A stretch of 64,000 nt of DNA from Algoriphagus sp. PAP.12 (GTDB taxonomy: Bacteria; Bacteroidota; Bacteroidia; Cytophagales; Cyclobacteriaceae), in the NCBI RefSeq assembly GCF_026652115.1, contig NZ_JAPPSQ010000006.1, forward strand, positions 173,782-237,781, written 5' to 3'. Every line of letters starts with the position of its first letter. Position 1 is the stretch's first letter. The notes beneath the pieces are model-generated. The model was given only the letters and a program-made list of their open reading frames with translations, was not told the DNA's origin and made no database searches. A program made the position numbers and the translations under genes. Positions 1-9,510 of the stretch are shown piece after piece.

Positions 1-45
1 GTTTTTTTGCTTTTGAAGCAATTGAGAGACGTAATAGACTTACTG

Positions 46-82
46 TTGAATACTCCGGGTTTAATGGTTTTCCTTATCTTTG
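46..82 (+). promoter_or_regulatory. Bacteroidetes-type promoter of metG
   Basis: TATCTTTG at 75-82 matches the known Bacteroidetes -7 consensus TAnnTTTG. A TTG at 46-48 could serve as the -33 element, although the spacing is a little long. The metG start codon lies 36 bases downstream. The match is seen directly; promoter activity is inferred. Confidence 0.6.
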
Positions 83-118
83 CGACCTGATATAGAAATA
101 GAAAATTCCCCTCAATAA

Positions 119-2176
119 ATGAGTAAAAATTTCAAAAGATATACCATCACCTCAGCATTGCCCTATGCCAATGGTCCTTTGCATATTGGTCACTTGGCCG
201 GATGCTATGTTCCCTCAGATATCTATGCTAGATTTTTGAGATCCAATGGCAAGGATGTGCTTTATGTCTGCGGGTCTGATGAGCATGGAGTTGCGATTAC
301 CATCAAAGCAAAAAAGGAGGGCAAAACCCCTCAAGAAGTCGTGGATTTCTATCATTCCATGATGAAAAATAGCTTTGAGCAATTCGGAATTAGCTTTGAT
401 CACTATTCTAGAACTTCCGCTCCGATTCATCATGAAACGGCACAGGAATTTTTCAAGGATCTCTATGAAAAAGGAGAGTTCTTGGAGCAAAGTACCGAAC
501 AATATTACGATGAGGAAGCTGGACAGTTTTTAGCCGATAGATATATCGAGGGAACGTGCCCAAAATGTGGCTTTGAGCATGCCTATGGAGATCAGTGTGA
601 AAGATGCGGCTCTTCCTTAAGCCCAACAGAATTGATTAATCCAAAGTCTAAATTGAGTGGAGGAACGCCCGTTTTGAAGGAAACCAAACATTGGTTTTTG
701 GACTTGGCTAGGTACCAGCCATTCTTGAAAAAATGGATTTTGGAGGAGCATGCTGAAGATTGGAAAAACAATGTCTTGGGACAATGTCGCTCTTGGCTAG
801 AGGCTGGGGATGGCTTACAGGCAAGATCCATGACTCGTGACCTGGATTGGGGCATCAAAGTTCCTTTGCAGGATGCGGAAGGGAAAGTCCTTTACGTGTG
901 GTTTGATGCGCCGATCGGATACATTTCTTCCACAAAAGAGTGGGCAGCACAAGAAGGAAAAGACTGGAAGCCCTACTGGAAGGATGAAGAAACCAAATTG
1001 GTTCACTTCATTGGAAAAGATAATATCGTATTCCACTGCATCATTTTCCCAGCAATTTTGAAAACTCACGGTGGCTATGTGCTTCCTGATAATGTGCCTG
1101 CCAACGAATTCTTGAACTTGGAAGGAGATAAGATTTCCACTTCCAGAAACTGGGCAGTTTGGTTACATGAATACTTAGAGGAGTTTCCAGGTAAACAAGA
1201 TGTCTTGAGATATGTATTGACTTCTAATGCTCCAGAAACCAAGGATAATGACTTTAGCTGGAAGGATTTCCAAGCGAGAAACAATTCCGAATTGGTTGCC
1301 ATTTACGGTAATTTTGTCAATAGAGCTGTTGTCCTGACTCAGAAATATTACCAGGGAGTGATTCCTTCAAAAGGTGAATTGACTGGTTATGATCAGGAGG
1401 TTTTGGATGCTTTGGCAGAATTCCCTTCCAAAATCGCTGCTTCAGTGGAGCGTTACAGGTTCCGTGAAGCGTTGGGGATCATGATGGATTTGGCTCGATT
1501 AGGAAATAAATACCTGGCTGATACCGAACCTTGGAAGACCATCAAAACCGACGAGGTTAGAACGGCCACCATTATGAATATTGCTTTGAATATCGCTGCT
1601 AGTTTGGCGATTGTTTCCGAGCCATTCCTTCCTTTCACCGCTCAAAAGTTGGTGGATTTATTTGGAATCAAGAACCCGACTTGGGATCAAGCTGGCAATC
1701 CAAATCTGTTGGAAGAAGGAAGTAGCATTGGTCAGATGGGCCTATTGTTTGAGAAAATCGAAGACAACGTAGTAGAAGCACAGTTACAAAAATTATTAGA
1801 CGCTAAGAAGATGAATGAAGCAACAAACGCACCTGTGACAGCGATGAAAGAAATTATCACATATGATGATTTTGCAAAATTGGATATGAGAGTGGTGACT
1901 ATTTTGGAAGCTGAAAAAATGCCTAAATCCAAAAAGCTGATCAAGTTGAAAGTAGATACTGGATTAGGTCATAAAACCGTGTTAAGTGGAGTTGCTGAGC
2001 ATTTTGAGCCTGAGTTTTTGGTTGGAAAGCAAGTGACTATGCTGATCAATTTGGCACCTAGAAAAATGATGGGAATCGATTCTGAAGGAATGATCCTGAT
2101 GGCAGAAGACAAAGATGGAAAACTGAAATTATTGACTCCTCATGAGGGTACTGCAAGTGGATCGACGATAAGTTAA
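119..2176 (+). CDS. metG: Methionyl-tRNA synthetase
   Basis: This enzyme charges tRNA-Met with methionine using ATP in the cytoplasm and so supplies both initiator and elongator tRNA. The class I HIGH motif is at residues 22-25. A CxxC...CxxC zinc knuckle lies around residues 147-163. The KMSKS-type loop appears as KISTS at residues 338-342. The last 100 residues or so form the EMAP/Arc1p-like tRNA-binding domain found in long, dimeric MetRS forms, so the 685-residue length is full. The ATG at 119 follows a good promoter, and a strong hairpin terminator follows the stop, so the gene is probably monocistronic. Identification is very secure. Confidence 0.98.
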   Translation: MSKNFKRYTITSALPYANGPLHIGHLAGCYVPSDIYARFLRSNGKDVLYVCGSDEHGVAITIKAKKEGKTPQEVVDFYHSMMKNSFEQFGISFDHYSRTSAPIHHETAQEFFKDLYEKGEFLEQSTEQYYDEEAGQFLADRYIEGTCPKCGFEHAYGDQCERCGSSLSPTELINPKSKLSGGTPVLKETKHWFLDLARYQPFLKKWILEEHAEDWKNNVLGQCRSWLEAGDGLQARSMTRDLDWGIKVPLQDAEGKVLYVWFDAPIGYISSTKEWAAQEGKDWKPYWKDEETKLVHFIGKDNIVFHCIIFPAILKTHGGYVLPDNVPANEFLNLEGDKISTSRNWAVWLHEYLEEFPGKQDVLRYVLTSNAPETKDNDFSWKDFQARNNSELVAIYGNFVNRAVVLTQKYYQGVIPSKGELTGYDQEVLDALAEFPSKIAASVERYRFREALGIMMDLARLGNKYLADTEPWKTIKTDEVRTATIMNIALNIAASLAIVSEPFLPFTAQKLVDLFGIKNPTWDQAGNPNLLEEGSSIGQMGLLFEKIEDNVVEAQLQKLLDAKKMNEATNAPVTAMKEIITYDDFAKLDMRVVTILEAEKMPKSKKLIKLKVDTGLGHKTVLSGVAEHFEPEFLVGKQVTMLINLAPRKMMGIDSEGMILMAEDKDGKLKLLTPHEGTASGSTIS

Positions 2177-2204
2177 TCTTTAGTATCCAGAAAGAAGTAT
2201 CAAG

Positions 2205-2240
2205 AGCCAAGAGTTTAGTCTCTTGGCTTTTTATTTTTCG
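2205..2240 (+). terminator. Intrinsic terminator of metG
   Basis: A perfect 9-bp stem (2205-2213 with 2220-2228, loop TTTAGT) is followed by a run of T with one A. It lies just past the metG stop and before the convergent ATPase gene. Confidence 0.85.
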
Positions 2241-2246
2241 CAGAAA

Positions 2247-3368
2247 TCATAATGAACCCAACCATCTAGCAAGCTGGACATCATGGACCAGATATCGGTC
2301 TTCGTCTTTGATTATCAATTCGGATTTTTCCAGAGCTTTCAATGCGGTACGAACAGAACTAACCGCGCCCAAATTGTGATTTTGAATAAACTCTTTGGAA
2401 AAAGGATTGATCAAAGGTTCCTCTTTTGCTACGGCTTTCAAAACAGTCCACTGGGTTCGGGTAAGAATTCTCTGAAAATTGGAAAAAACAGCCTTTTGTT
2501 GCTCCAAAATTTCTTCAAAAACCTCTTGCGCTTTGGATTCATCTACAGATTGATAGTCTCCGTATAAGCGGTTGCAAGTCAATTGAATAGTGAAAGTTTG
2601 GCCTCTACTCCAGGAATAAATCAATTGGATGGAATCGGCATCGATAGTTTTATCCGCCTCGGTAAAAAAATGTTGGATAAATTCCGTATAAGATTTCAAC
2701 TCAATTGGCCGAAGGGACTCCAAAACTGCGCTTTGATAAAATGGGCGTTTTGTTTCCATAAACATGGCTTCCATCATGCCTCGATGACTACCACTGAAAA
2801 TGAATCTGATATCGGGGATTTGCTGAATCCAAGTTCTGAAAACTGCTTCTCCTTTTTCGTTTTCAAATGTGCTGATTTGCTGAAATTCGTCAATGGCTAT
2901 GATTACTCTTTTCTTCCTTGTTCTAAGAAAATCACTTAATGAAATCAATGAGTCTTTAACTTTTTCAGGCTGATTAATTTTAAGAGCTATTTCGGGCAAA
3001 CCAGTCAGGCTATTAAATTTTAATGTCGCCCCAATTGATGCTAGTAGATTTTGGATAGATTGGTTGATGCCATTTTTTGTTCTCCCATATTTTTCAAAAA
3101 CCGCAGCTGAAATTGCCTGAATAGCTTCTTCCATGTTTTGGGTAGCAAGAAGATCAACATAAATAGTTTCGTAGTCATTGGATTTGCTTAAGTCCTCAAA
3201 AAGCCGGTGGATCAATGCAGATTTGCCCAACCTTCTCCAGGCATATAAAACAATATTTCTTTCGTTCTCAATATGGGATTTGAGTTGGGAAAGTTCCTTT
3301 TCTCTATTACAGAAAAATTTTTTTCCATTATATCCGGTAATAACAAATGGATTCGAAGGATTTTTCAT
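2247..3368 (-). CDS. AAA+ ATPase, archaeal-type ATPase family
   Basis: A P-loop ATPase of the archaeal-ATPase/AAA_14 kind, probably a signalling or DNA-associated ATPase; the biological role is unknown. Walker A ends in LGKS at residues 47-50, preceded by an Arg-rich AWRR in place of the usual small residues. Walker B is VIIAIDE at about residues 155-161. A sensor-like segment (FIFSGSHRG) follows near residue 190. The last 90 residues look like the winged-helix end common in this family. The gene stands alone between metG and a YitT gene and converges on metG. A perfect palindrome lies in its promoter region, which suggests specific regulation. Members of this family often occur in genomic islands and vary between strains. 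Confidence 0.8.
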   Translation of the reverse strand: MKNPSNPFVITGYNGKKFFCNREKELSQLKSHIENERNIVLYAWRRLGKSALIHRLFEDLSKSNDYETIYVDLLATQNMEEAIQAISAAVFEKYGRTKNGINQSIQNLLASIGATLKFNSLTGLPEIALKINQPEKVKDSLISLSDFLRTRKKRVIIAIDEFQQISTFENEKGEAVFRTWIQQIPDIRFIFSGSHRGMMEAMFMETKRPFYQSAVLESLRPIELKSYTEFIQHFFTEADKTIDADSIQLIYSWSRGQTFTIQLTCNRLYGDYQSVDESKAQEVFEEILEQQKAVFSNFQRILTRTQWTVLKAVAKEEPLINPFSKEFIQNHNLGAVSSVRTALKALEKSELIIKDEDRYLVHDVQLARWLGSL

Positions 3369-3405
3369 AAAAAATCAAGAAATAATTGTTGTGTTGTAAA
3401 ATACG

Positions 3406-3422
3406 TTGCGTAATTTACGCAA
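3406..3422. promoter_or_regulatory. Palindromic operator candidate upstream of the AAA+ ATPase
   Basis: A perfect 8-bp inverted repeat with a single central base (TTGCGTAA-T-TTACGCAA) lies 38 bases upstream of the ATPase start. Read on the minus strand it is directly followed by TATTTTAC, a near match to the -7 consensus, so a bound dimer would overlap the promoter. Confidence 0.5.
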
Positions 3423-3509
3423 TAAAAAATGGATAAAAAAATAGTGGGAATTTTTTGAATCTCTCTGATTTTGGGTCTTGATTCTTGTGTCTAGGGTTTT
3501 GATTCTAAA

Positions 3510-4412
3510 TCAATGAAGCGGTCTTTTCTTGATCATTCCGCCTTTTGTGTCTTTGATCGGATACTGGATTACGAAGGCTTTCGGGTCTATTTTATTGATT
3601 TCAGTTAAAACTCCTGTGACTTCCAGTCGAGTAACCACACAGAAAAGCACGTTTCTATCCGGGTTTTTAGCTTTTTCACCAAATCCTCCATCTGCTTTGA
3701 ATGCAGTAACTCCCCGTCCCAAATCATAGGTGATTTTCGCTTTGATATCCTCTGAATGTTCTGAAATAATCATTACTCCGATGTATTCTTCCACACCATT
3801 GATTAGGAAGTCTACCGTTCTAGAGGCTGAGAAATAGGTGAGCATGGAATACATTGCCGTTTCCAAATTGACGAAGATGGCTGTGACGATAAAAAGGCAA
3901 ACGTTAAATACTGTAATAAAATCCCCGACAGTCAAACTGGACTTTCTAGAAACCTGGATTGCTAAAACCTCAGTTCCATCAATAACAGCTCCTCCCCGGA
4001 TTGCAAAACCAATTCCACAACCTAAAAAGAACCCTCCAAAAACAGCGATCAATAGTTTATCGGCAGTGATTACGGGAAGCTCGATATAGTGAACCAAAAG
4101 CGCCAGAGTCAGAATGGCTAATGTACTTTTGATAGCGAAGGAAAAAGAGAGTTGTTTATAGCCTAGGTAAATAAAAGGAAGGTTTACCAAGATTATCAAA
4201 AGCGAAAGATCAAGCGGTGTCAGCATTTCAAGTAAAAGCGACATCCCCATAGCTCCTCCATCAAAGAATCCATTGGGAAGAAGAAACCCTTTCAAACCAA
4301 TACTGGCCATGATTACTCCAATTCCAATAAATATGACATCCTTCACCAAGCGCATTGTTGTCACCCTCTTGACAAAGGCTGCATCCTGAATTTTTAAAAT
4401 TCGCTTTACCAT
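3510..4412 (-). CDS. YitT family membrane protein (DUF161 + DUF2179)
   Basis: A 300-residue inner-membrane protein. The first 210 residues or so hold about five or six hydrophobic helices with the glycine-rich YitT signature, including a GFFDGGAMG-like segment near residue 50. The C-terminal 90 residues match the soluble DUF2179 domain with its VTAFKADGGF-type region. The transported substrate or function of the family is not firmly established. The gene is separated by about 140 bases from the ATPase downstream and by 200 bases from the divergent ATP-grasp gene upstream. Its start is the first ATG in frame, 30 bases before the first predicted amphipathic helix. Nothing is odd in length or composition. 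Confidence 0.85.
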   Translation of the reverse strand: MVKRILKIQDAAFVKRVTTMRLVKDVIFIGIGVIMASIGLKGFLLPNGFFDGGAMGMSLLLEMLTPLDLSLLIILVNLPFIYLGYKQLSFSFAIKSTLAILTLALLVHYIELPVITADKLLIAVFGGFFLGCGIGFAIRGGAVIDGTEVLAIQVSRKSSLTVGDFITVFNVCLFIVTAIFVNLETAMYSMLTYFSASRTVDFLINGVEEYIGVMIISEHSEDIKAKITYDLGRGVTAFKADGGFGEKAKNPDRNVLFCVVTRLEVTGVLTEINKIDPKAFVIQYPIKDTKGGMIKKRPLH

Positions 4413-4539
4413 GTTCGAAATTACTGCAAAAATTAGAATTGGGAAGATTTTTAATGGACAGATTAAGAACTTAATAGTAAAATCTAACTCGGGTTCATGT
4501 TAAGGATTTTGATAAAAAGGCTTTTAAAATTTATCTTTT

Positions 4540-4567
4540 ATTCAAAAAAACCTTTTATTTTTTGAAT
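4540..4567. repeat. AT-only inverted repeat in the leader of the Anbu operon
   Basis: ATTCAAAAAA at 4540-4549 pairs perfectly with TTTTTTGAAT at 4558-4567 across an 8-base loop. It lies 50 bases before the ATP-grasp start codon. It could be a regulator site or a weak hairpin. Its A/T-only make-up makes chance possible. Confidence 0.3.
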
Positions 4568-4617
4568 TACTGGCAAATTAGGTTAAATTATAAAGCGACT
4601 CTAAATTTTTGATTTGT

Positions 4618-6045
4618 ATGAAAATAGAAGGATATAATGCCTCTGAGCATTATGATGAAATGTTTACGAACATTGGAGAAATCCGCCCACATTATGAGGA
4701 GTTTTTTCAAAGCCTAAAAAAGATTCCAATAAGGAAAATGAACCATTTGCAGTTTTCAGCAAATCAGACACAACGAGCAATGGGGATGACTTTTAACGTG
4801 TATCATGACAATCAAGGCTTAGAAAAAATTTTGCATTTAGATATCATTCCAAGGATCATTCCCAATGACGAATGGTTGAAGCTAGAGGCTGGATTAAAGC
4901 AACGTACTTATGCTTTGAATCTTTTCCTTCAGGATATTTACAATGATCGAAAGATTTTAAAAGATGGGATTGTCCCTGAGGATTTGATTTTAGGGAGCAA
5001 GGATTATTTGAAACCCTGCATTGGGTTGACTCCTCCGAAGGGAATTTGGTGTCATATAACTGGGACAGACCTCATAAAAAACAAGGATGGTGAATATTAT
5101 ATTCTAGAGGATAATTTGAGATGTCCTTCCGGGGTGTCTTATATGCTTGAAAGCAGAGAAATTATCAAACGAGCCTATCCCAATATTTTTAATCAAAAAG
5201 GCATTCGTCCAGTGTCCGATTATCCTGCTAAATTGTTAAAAATGCTTCAGCATTTATCCAATAAATCCAAGCCTGTAGTGGGGGTTTTAACTCCTGGGAT
5301 TTATAATTCAGCCTATTACGAACATTCCTATTTGGCATTGCAAATGGGGGTGGAATTAGTAAATGGTGTGGATTTAATCGTTGAGGATAAAAAGGTCTAT
5401 ATGCAAACTACAAGAGGGCTGGAGCAGATAGATGTTCTTTATCGGCGAATTGATGATGCATTTTTGGACCCGTTGACTTTTAGATCTGACTCAATGTTGG
5501 GAATACCGGGAATTTTTGAAGCATATAAAGCAGGAAATGTGGCATTGGCAAATGCTCCTGGAACAGGAGTGGCGGATGATAAAGCAGTGTATGCCTATGT
5601 GCCAAAAATTATCAAATACTACTTAGGCGAGGACCCGATTTTGAATAATGTGCCTACCTATCTATGCAGAGAGGAGAAGGATAAACAATATGTATTGGAT
5701 CATATTGAAGAACTGGTTGTCAAAGAAACCAATGCAGCTGGAGGTTACGGCATGTTGATAGGTCCTAAAGCCACCAAAGAAGAGCATTCCAAATTTCGAG
5801 ATTTGATTAAATCCAATCCTACCAATTATATCGCCCAACCTACACTTTCACTTTCAACTGTTCCATCTTTAACAGAAGAAGGAGTAATGGGAAGACATGT
5901 GGATTTGAGACCCTATATTTTGTATGGGAATGAAATTGAAGTGATTCCTGGTGCTTTGACAAGGGTGGCGTTGAAAAAAGGCTCATTGGTTGTTAATAGC
6001 TCTCAAGGGGGAGGAAGTAAGGATACTTGGGTGTTGTATAATTAA
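4618..6045 (+). CDS. Circularly permuted ATP-grasp protein (DUF404/DUF407 type)
   Basis: A predicted ligase that uses ATP to form an amide or peptide bond; the substrate is unknown. The family hallmarks are visible: a Gly/Asp/Lys segment (APGTGVADDKAVYAYVP) around residues 305-325, a glycine-rich ATP loop (NAAGGYGML) near residue 375, and a C-terminal NSSQGGGSKDTWVL. The ATG at 4618 is preferred over an in-frame TTG three codons upstream because the ATG start gives the usual family N-terminus. Twelve bases separate it from the alpha-E gene, and it opens the four-gene operon with alpha-E, the Anbu hydrolase and a transglutaminase. The family assignment is secure. The proposal that the operon makes and trims a peptide-like tag or metabolite comes from comparative genomics and is inference. 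Confidence 0.93.
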   Translation: MKIEGYNASEHYDEMFTNIGEIRPHYEEFFQSLKKIPIRKMNHLQFSANQTQRAMGMTFNVYHDNQGLEKILHLDIIPRIIPNDEWLKLEAGLKQRTYALNLFLQDIYNDRKILKDGIVPEDLILGSKDYLKPCIGLTPPKGIWCHITGTDLIKNKDGEYYILEDNLRCPSGVSYMLESREIIKRAYPNIFNQKGIRPVSDYPAKLLKMLQHLSNKSKPVVGVLTPGIYNSAYYEHSYLALQMGVELVNGVDLIVEDKKVYMQTTRGLEQIDVLYRRIDDAFLDPLTFRSDSMLGIPGIFEAYKAGNVALANAPGTGVADDKAVYAYVPKIIKYYLGEDPILNNVPTYLCREEKDKQYVLDHIEELVVKETNAAGGYGMLIGPKATKEEHSKFRDLIKSNPTNYIAQPTLSLSTVPSLTEEGVMGRHVDLRPYILYGNEIEVIPGALTRVALKKGSLVVNSSQGGGSKDTWVLYN

Positions 6046-6056
6046 ATTCAGAATTT

Positions 6057-7034
6057 ATGTTAAGTAGAGTAGCTAGCCATATTTATTGGCTTGGAAGATA
6101 TCTAGAGCGTGCGGAAAATTATGCCCGATTTATTGATGTGAATTTCAATTTGATGCAGGATTTACCTGTAGATTTGAAAGAACAATGGCAGCCGCTGGTT
6201 GCCGCGACCGGAGATTGGGAATTGTTTCAAACACTATATTCTGATTACGGAAAAAATCAAATTTTGTACTTTTTGGCATTTGATTCGGAGAATCCAAACT
6301 CCATGCTTTCATCTATCATGAAATCTAGAGAAAATGCCAGAATCATCCGAGAAAACTTGAGTAAAGAGACCTGGGAAAAAGTCAATGAGCTTTACTATAT
6401 GATGTTGGAAGGCAAAGACAAAAAGATTTGGAAAAAAGCAGATCCCAGGTATTTCTTTGAGCGGATCAAAAACCAGATTTTATTGATTTATGGGATTGCA
6501 GATAATAGTGTTGCTAGAGTAGAGGGTTGGTATTTTCGACAGCTGGGACAGTTTTTGGAAAGGGCTGATAAGACTTCCAGGATACTAGACGTAAAATATC
6601 ATATTTTGCTGCCTTCTGGACAAGATGTTGGGACTCCCCTTGATTTTCTTCATTGGATGGCTTTGCTTAAATCTGTGACAGGATTCAATACCTATCGAAG
6701 AGTATATGGTACAATTGATCCTTCTAATGTTGTAGAGTTTTTGGTATTGAATAAGTACTTCCCAAGATCCATTTATTATTGTCTTAAAGAAGCAGAGTAT
6801 TGTCTACATCATATTTCTGGAAATCTTGATGGAGGGTTCAAAAACCCTGCAGAGAAGTCAGTTGGAGAGCTTCGGTCCAGATTGGAGTTTGCAGAAGTCT
6901 CAGATATTATTGGTTTTGGACTTCATGAATATTTGGATAATCTGCAAATAAAGCTCAATAATTTATCAGATTTGATCGACAGTACTTACTTTCGACTCCG
7001 AGATAATTTTATCTCCCAAACAAACGATCAATAA
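6057..7034 (+). CDS. Alpha-E domain protein (DUF403)
   Basis: A wholly alpha-helical protein of the alpha-E family, 325 residues, near the usual size. The N-terminus carries the family signature (LSRVASHIYWLGRYLERAEN) with conserved Arg and Glu residues. A second, related RxxGQFLERADKTSRILD segment appears near residue 165, suggesting an internal duplication. The biochemical role is unknown. The family almost always sits next to circularly permuted ATP-grasp genes, so a partner or scaffold for that ligase is the usual inference. Its TAA overlaps the ATG of the next gene by one base (TAATG), which implies translational coupling. Confidence 0.92.
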   Translation: MLSRVASHIYWLGRYLERAENYARFIDVNFNLMQDLPVDLKEQWQPLVAATGDWELFQTLYSDYGKNQILYFLAFDSENPNSMLSSIMKSRENARIIRENLSKETWEKVNELYYMMLEGKDKKIWKKADPRYFFERIKNQILLIYGIADNSVARVEGWYFRQLGQFLERADKTSRILDVKYHILLPSGQDVGTPLDFLHWMALLKSVTGFNTYRRVYGTIDPSNVVEFLVLNKYFPRSIYYCLKEAEYCLHHISGNLDGGFKNPAEKSVGELRSRLEFAEVSDIIGFGLHEYLDNLQIKLNNLSDLIDSTYFRLRDNFISQTNDQ

Positions 7035-7783
7035 TGACATTTTGCATTGGCATCAAGACCAAAAACGGTTTGGTCGGCCTTTCTGATTCAAGAATTACTT
7101 CTGGAAACGAAACCACGTCTTCTAAAAAGGTTTTTACCGTCAATCGGGAGAAACATTCCTTTTTTATCATGACTAGCGGCTTGAGATCAGTTAGAGATAA
7201 GGCGATTACCTATTTTTCAGAGGTTATCGAAAAGCAAGATGAATCTTTCACCAAGCTGTTTCATGCGGTTAATGAGTTTGGAAATCAAGTAAAGGTGGTA
7301 GCTCGAGAGGATAAGAAATTTCTAGAGGAGGCAGGTCTACATTTTAATTTGTTTTCGATCATTGGGGGACAATTAGAACATGATACAGAACCTAAATTAT
7401 ACTTGCTGTATCCTCAGGGAAATTGGATAGAAATCCGAAAAGGAACTCCCTTTGTGATTATTGGAAATACTGGGTTTGGAAATCCAGTTCTGAAAAGGTC
7501 CTTGCATCATGAAGATTCTCTGGAGTATGCTTTAAGATGTGCATTTTTGGCTTTTGACGCCACGAGGATATCTGCCAATGATGTGGACTTCCCTATCGAT
7601 ACAGTTGTTCTCAAAAATGATGAGTATTTCATCACCGAAAAGCGATTTGAGCAAAAGGAATTAGAGCATATCTCTGCTTTTTGGAACAATAGGCTGAAAA
7701 ATGCGATAGCAGAATTACCTGCCGATATCTTGAATTCCGCTATTGGGGAAGAAAATCAGACCGTTGAAAAAGAAGAGGCCTGA
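7034..7783 (+). CDS. Anbu: proteasome-like Ntn hydrolase
   Basis: A predicted proteasome-type peptidase of the Anbu (ancestral beta subunit, COG3484) family. After removal of Met1 the N-terminal nucleophile would be Thr2, followed by the SDSR motif with Asp18 and a Lys pair at 31-32. These match the Thr1/Asp17/Lys33 set of proteasome beta subunits. The 249-residue length is typical of Anbu. No alpha subunit or unfoldase is encoded nearby. Anbu structures from other bacteria are open helical rings with weak or no measured peptidase activity. The neighbours (ATP-grasp, alpha-E, transglutaminase) are the classic Anbu operon partners. Start and stop overlap or abut both neighbours, so the four proteins are surely co-produced. 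Confidence 0.93.
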   Translation: MTFCIGIKTKNGLVGLSDSRITSGNETTSSKKVFTVNREKHSFFIMTSGLRSVRDKAITYFSEVIEKQDESFTKLFHAVNEFGNQVKVVAREDKKFLEEAGLHFNLFSIIGGQLEHDTEPKLYLLYPQGNWIEIRKGTPFVIIGNTGFGNPVLKRSLHHEDSLEYALRCAFLAFDATRISANDVDFPIDTVVLKNDEYFITEKRFEQKELEHISAFWNNRLKNAIAELPADILNSAIGEENQTVEKEEA

Positions 7784-7785
7784 TA

Positions 7786-8643
7786 ATGCTAATTCAAGTT
7801 AATCATCTGACTGATTATCAATATTCTGATCTCGTTGGGTTGGGGGTTCATAAACTATTTTTGGTTCCTCAACATAGACCATATTTTAGAATTGAACACC
7901 AAAAGATACGGATTGAACCTGGACCAGTAGATTCGAATTTCAGACAGGATTTAGCTGGGAATTGGTATCAACAGGCTTGGTTTACGGGTCAAACAGAGAA
8001 TCTTAAAATCAATACTGAATGGATTTTCCGAATGGATGCATTCAACCCATTTGGTTTTATCCTAGATAAGAATTTCGAAGATTCCGCTTGGAATGAAGAA
8101 TATCCGATTTTCAACTATCAGGAGATTAAAGGCTTTCTATTGCCTTTTTTACAACAATTGTCAAAAAAGGACTTTAGAGAAGTAATAATTCCTTTAAAGA
8201 AAGGATCAGAGGGACTCGTAGATTTTTTGGTGAATTTGACACAAAAGATTTATGATGATTTCAAGCATAAAATCAGACATGAGCAAAATATTTGGCCACC
8301 TGATTTGACTTTCGAGCGGCATGAAGGTTCATGCCGAGATTTGGCTTTATTACTAATCGAAATCCTAAGGTCTATGGGGATTGCTTCCAGATTTGTTTCA
8401 GGATATGCCTTTAATCCGGACTTGGAAGATGGGCATGAATTGCATGCCTGGGTGGAGGTTTATCTTCCGGGTTCAGGTTGGGTTGGGTTGGATCCGAGTT
8501 TAGGTTTGTTTTCAGACCATCGATACATCCCCTTGGCTGTCCATTCTGATCCATTTTTGACTATGCCTGTGCAGGGAGCTTATTTAGGATCAGCCCAATC
8601 TACCTTACATACACATGTTGATGTCAAAGTGATCCGACCTTGA
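7786..8643 (+). CDS. Transglutaminase-like cysteine protease of the Anbu operon
   Basis: A papain-fold transglutaminase-like protein with the bacterial transglutaminase-like N-terminal domain (residues 1-85) and the catalytic core behind it. The triad is visible as Cys183 (GSCRD), His220 (LHAW) and Asp236 (GLDPS). It has no signal peptide, so it acts in the cytoplasm. In this context it probably cleaves or transfers on the product of the ATP-grasp ligase; that is inference. The ATG lies two bases past the Anbu TGA. Its stop codon abuts the stop of the convergent lipoprotein gene with no spacer and no visible terminator. Confidence 0.92.
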   Translation: MLIQVNHLTDYQYSDLVGLGVHKLFLVPQHRPYFRIEHQKIRIEPGPVDSNFRQDLAGNWYQQAWFTGQTENLKINTEWIFRMDAFNPFGFILDKNFEDSAWNEEYPIFNYQEIKGFLLPFLQQLSKKDFREVIIPLKKGSEGLVDFLVNLTQKIYDDFKHKIRHEQNIWPPDLTFERHEGSCRDLALLLIEILRSMGIASRFVSGYAFNPDLEDGHELHAWVEVYLPGSGWVGLDPSLGLFSDHRYIPLAVHSDPFLTMPVQGAYLGSAQSTLHTHVDVKVIRP

Positions 8644-9405
8644 TTAGTCTGCTATCACGGCATTTTCATGAGGCATTTGAAACATTTCTTCATCAAATTC
8701 CTCTTCCTGTAAAACTACATCTCCAAAACTTACTTGATATCGGATATTGCTTGTGGAATCACCATCGAGTATGTATCCTGTTAAGATTCTAGGAAAAACC
8801 AAACCGCCGGCGTCTCGGTAATCTTCATATTTCAGGGCATTGAATGATTTATTCTCTGGATCAAAGAATGTAACTCTGTAGATGAGCCATTCTAATCGGT
8901 TGGTATCTGGATTGATTAGGAGAAAATATTGATCATCGGGACTATCTCCTGTGCCAGAATCAAAACTTGCTCTGAAGGTTTCATAAGATTGTCCGTTGAG
9001 AGTTCTGTTCTCGATTTTTTCAACCTTCACTCCCGGGTCAGTTAGGATATAAGGGATATTGAAAAAGTAAAAATATAGGTTGTGATAAAATCTCACGGAT
9101 CTACCTGAAAAAGCTTCTCTGTTTGGACTAATCCATACATTTTTGCCATCAAATCCAATCTGAAAATTCTCAGAATCCACTAGGCCTTTTCTAGATTGAA
9201 GATTGAAAAATTGGTTCTCCCGAGTCATGTTGGTTTCATGGAACAAAGTGAAAGATAGGCCTTTGGAATTAATCCATTTAACCCAATCACCATGCGCATC
9301 TAACACTTTTTTAAAGTCTGAATTTACTTCTGGTAATTTTTTCTCTGGATTTTTACAAAATGATAACCCAAGTAAAAGGATGAGAAAAAGGTTTTTGAGT
9401 TTCAT
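8644..9405 (-). CDS. Secreted or lipid-anchored protein, DUF6503-like
   Basis: An envelope protein of unknown function. The start is placed at the ATG giving MKLKNLFLILLLGLSFC, a signal sequence with a Cys at residue 17. An upstream in-frame ATG would add eleven polar residues ahead of the signal and is less likely. The Phe just before the Cys is unusual for a lipobox, so lipidation is uncertain. The mature part starts with a DFKKVLDAHGDWVKW-type segment followed by beta-rich sequence with DGKNVWI and a C-terminal Tyr/Asp-rich region. This resembles the outer-membrane lipoprotein-carrier-like DUF6503 proteins of Bacteroidetes. It probably forms a single-gene unit. Confidence 0.6.
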   Translation of the reverse strand: MKLKNLFLILLLGLSFCKNPEKKLPEVNSDFKKVLDAHGDWVKWINSKGLSFTLFHETNMTRENQFFNLQSRKGLVDSENFQIGFDGKNVWISPNREAFSGRSVRFYHNLYFYFFNIPYILTDPGVKVEKIENRTLNGQSYETFRASFDSGTGDSPDDQYFLLINPDTNRLEWLIYRVTFFDPENKSFNALKYEDYRDAGGLVFPRILTGYILDGDSTSNIRYQVSFGDVVLQEEEFDEEMFQMPHENAVIAD

Positions 9406-9510
9406 GATAGGGTGATTTGATGCTGGCAATTTAGACACTTCGGGATTTTTTTACATGAATTTTATAAAGAATGATTAAACGCTGAATGTAGTTCTCAGTC
9501 TAAGCAGAAT

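Noticed and set aside
4540..4567. Inverted repeat before the Anbu operon as an operator
   Set aside because: It is kept only as a low-confidence repeat because it is made of A/T runs and can arise by chance in this spacer.
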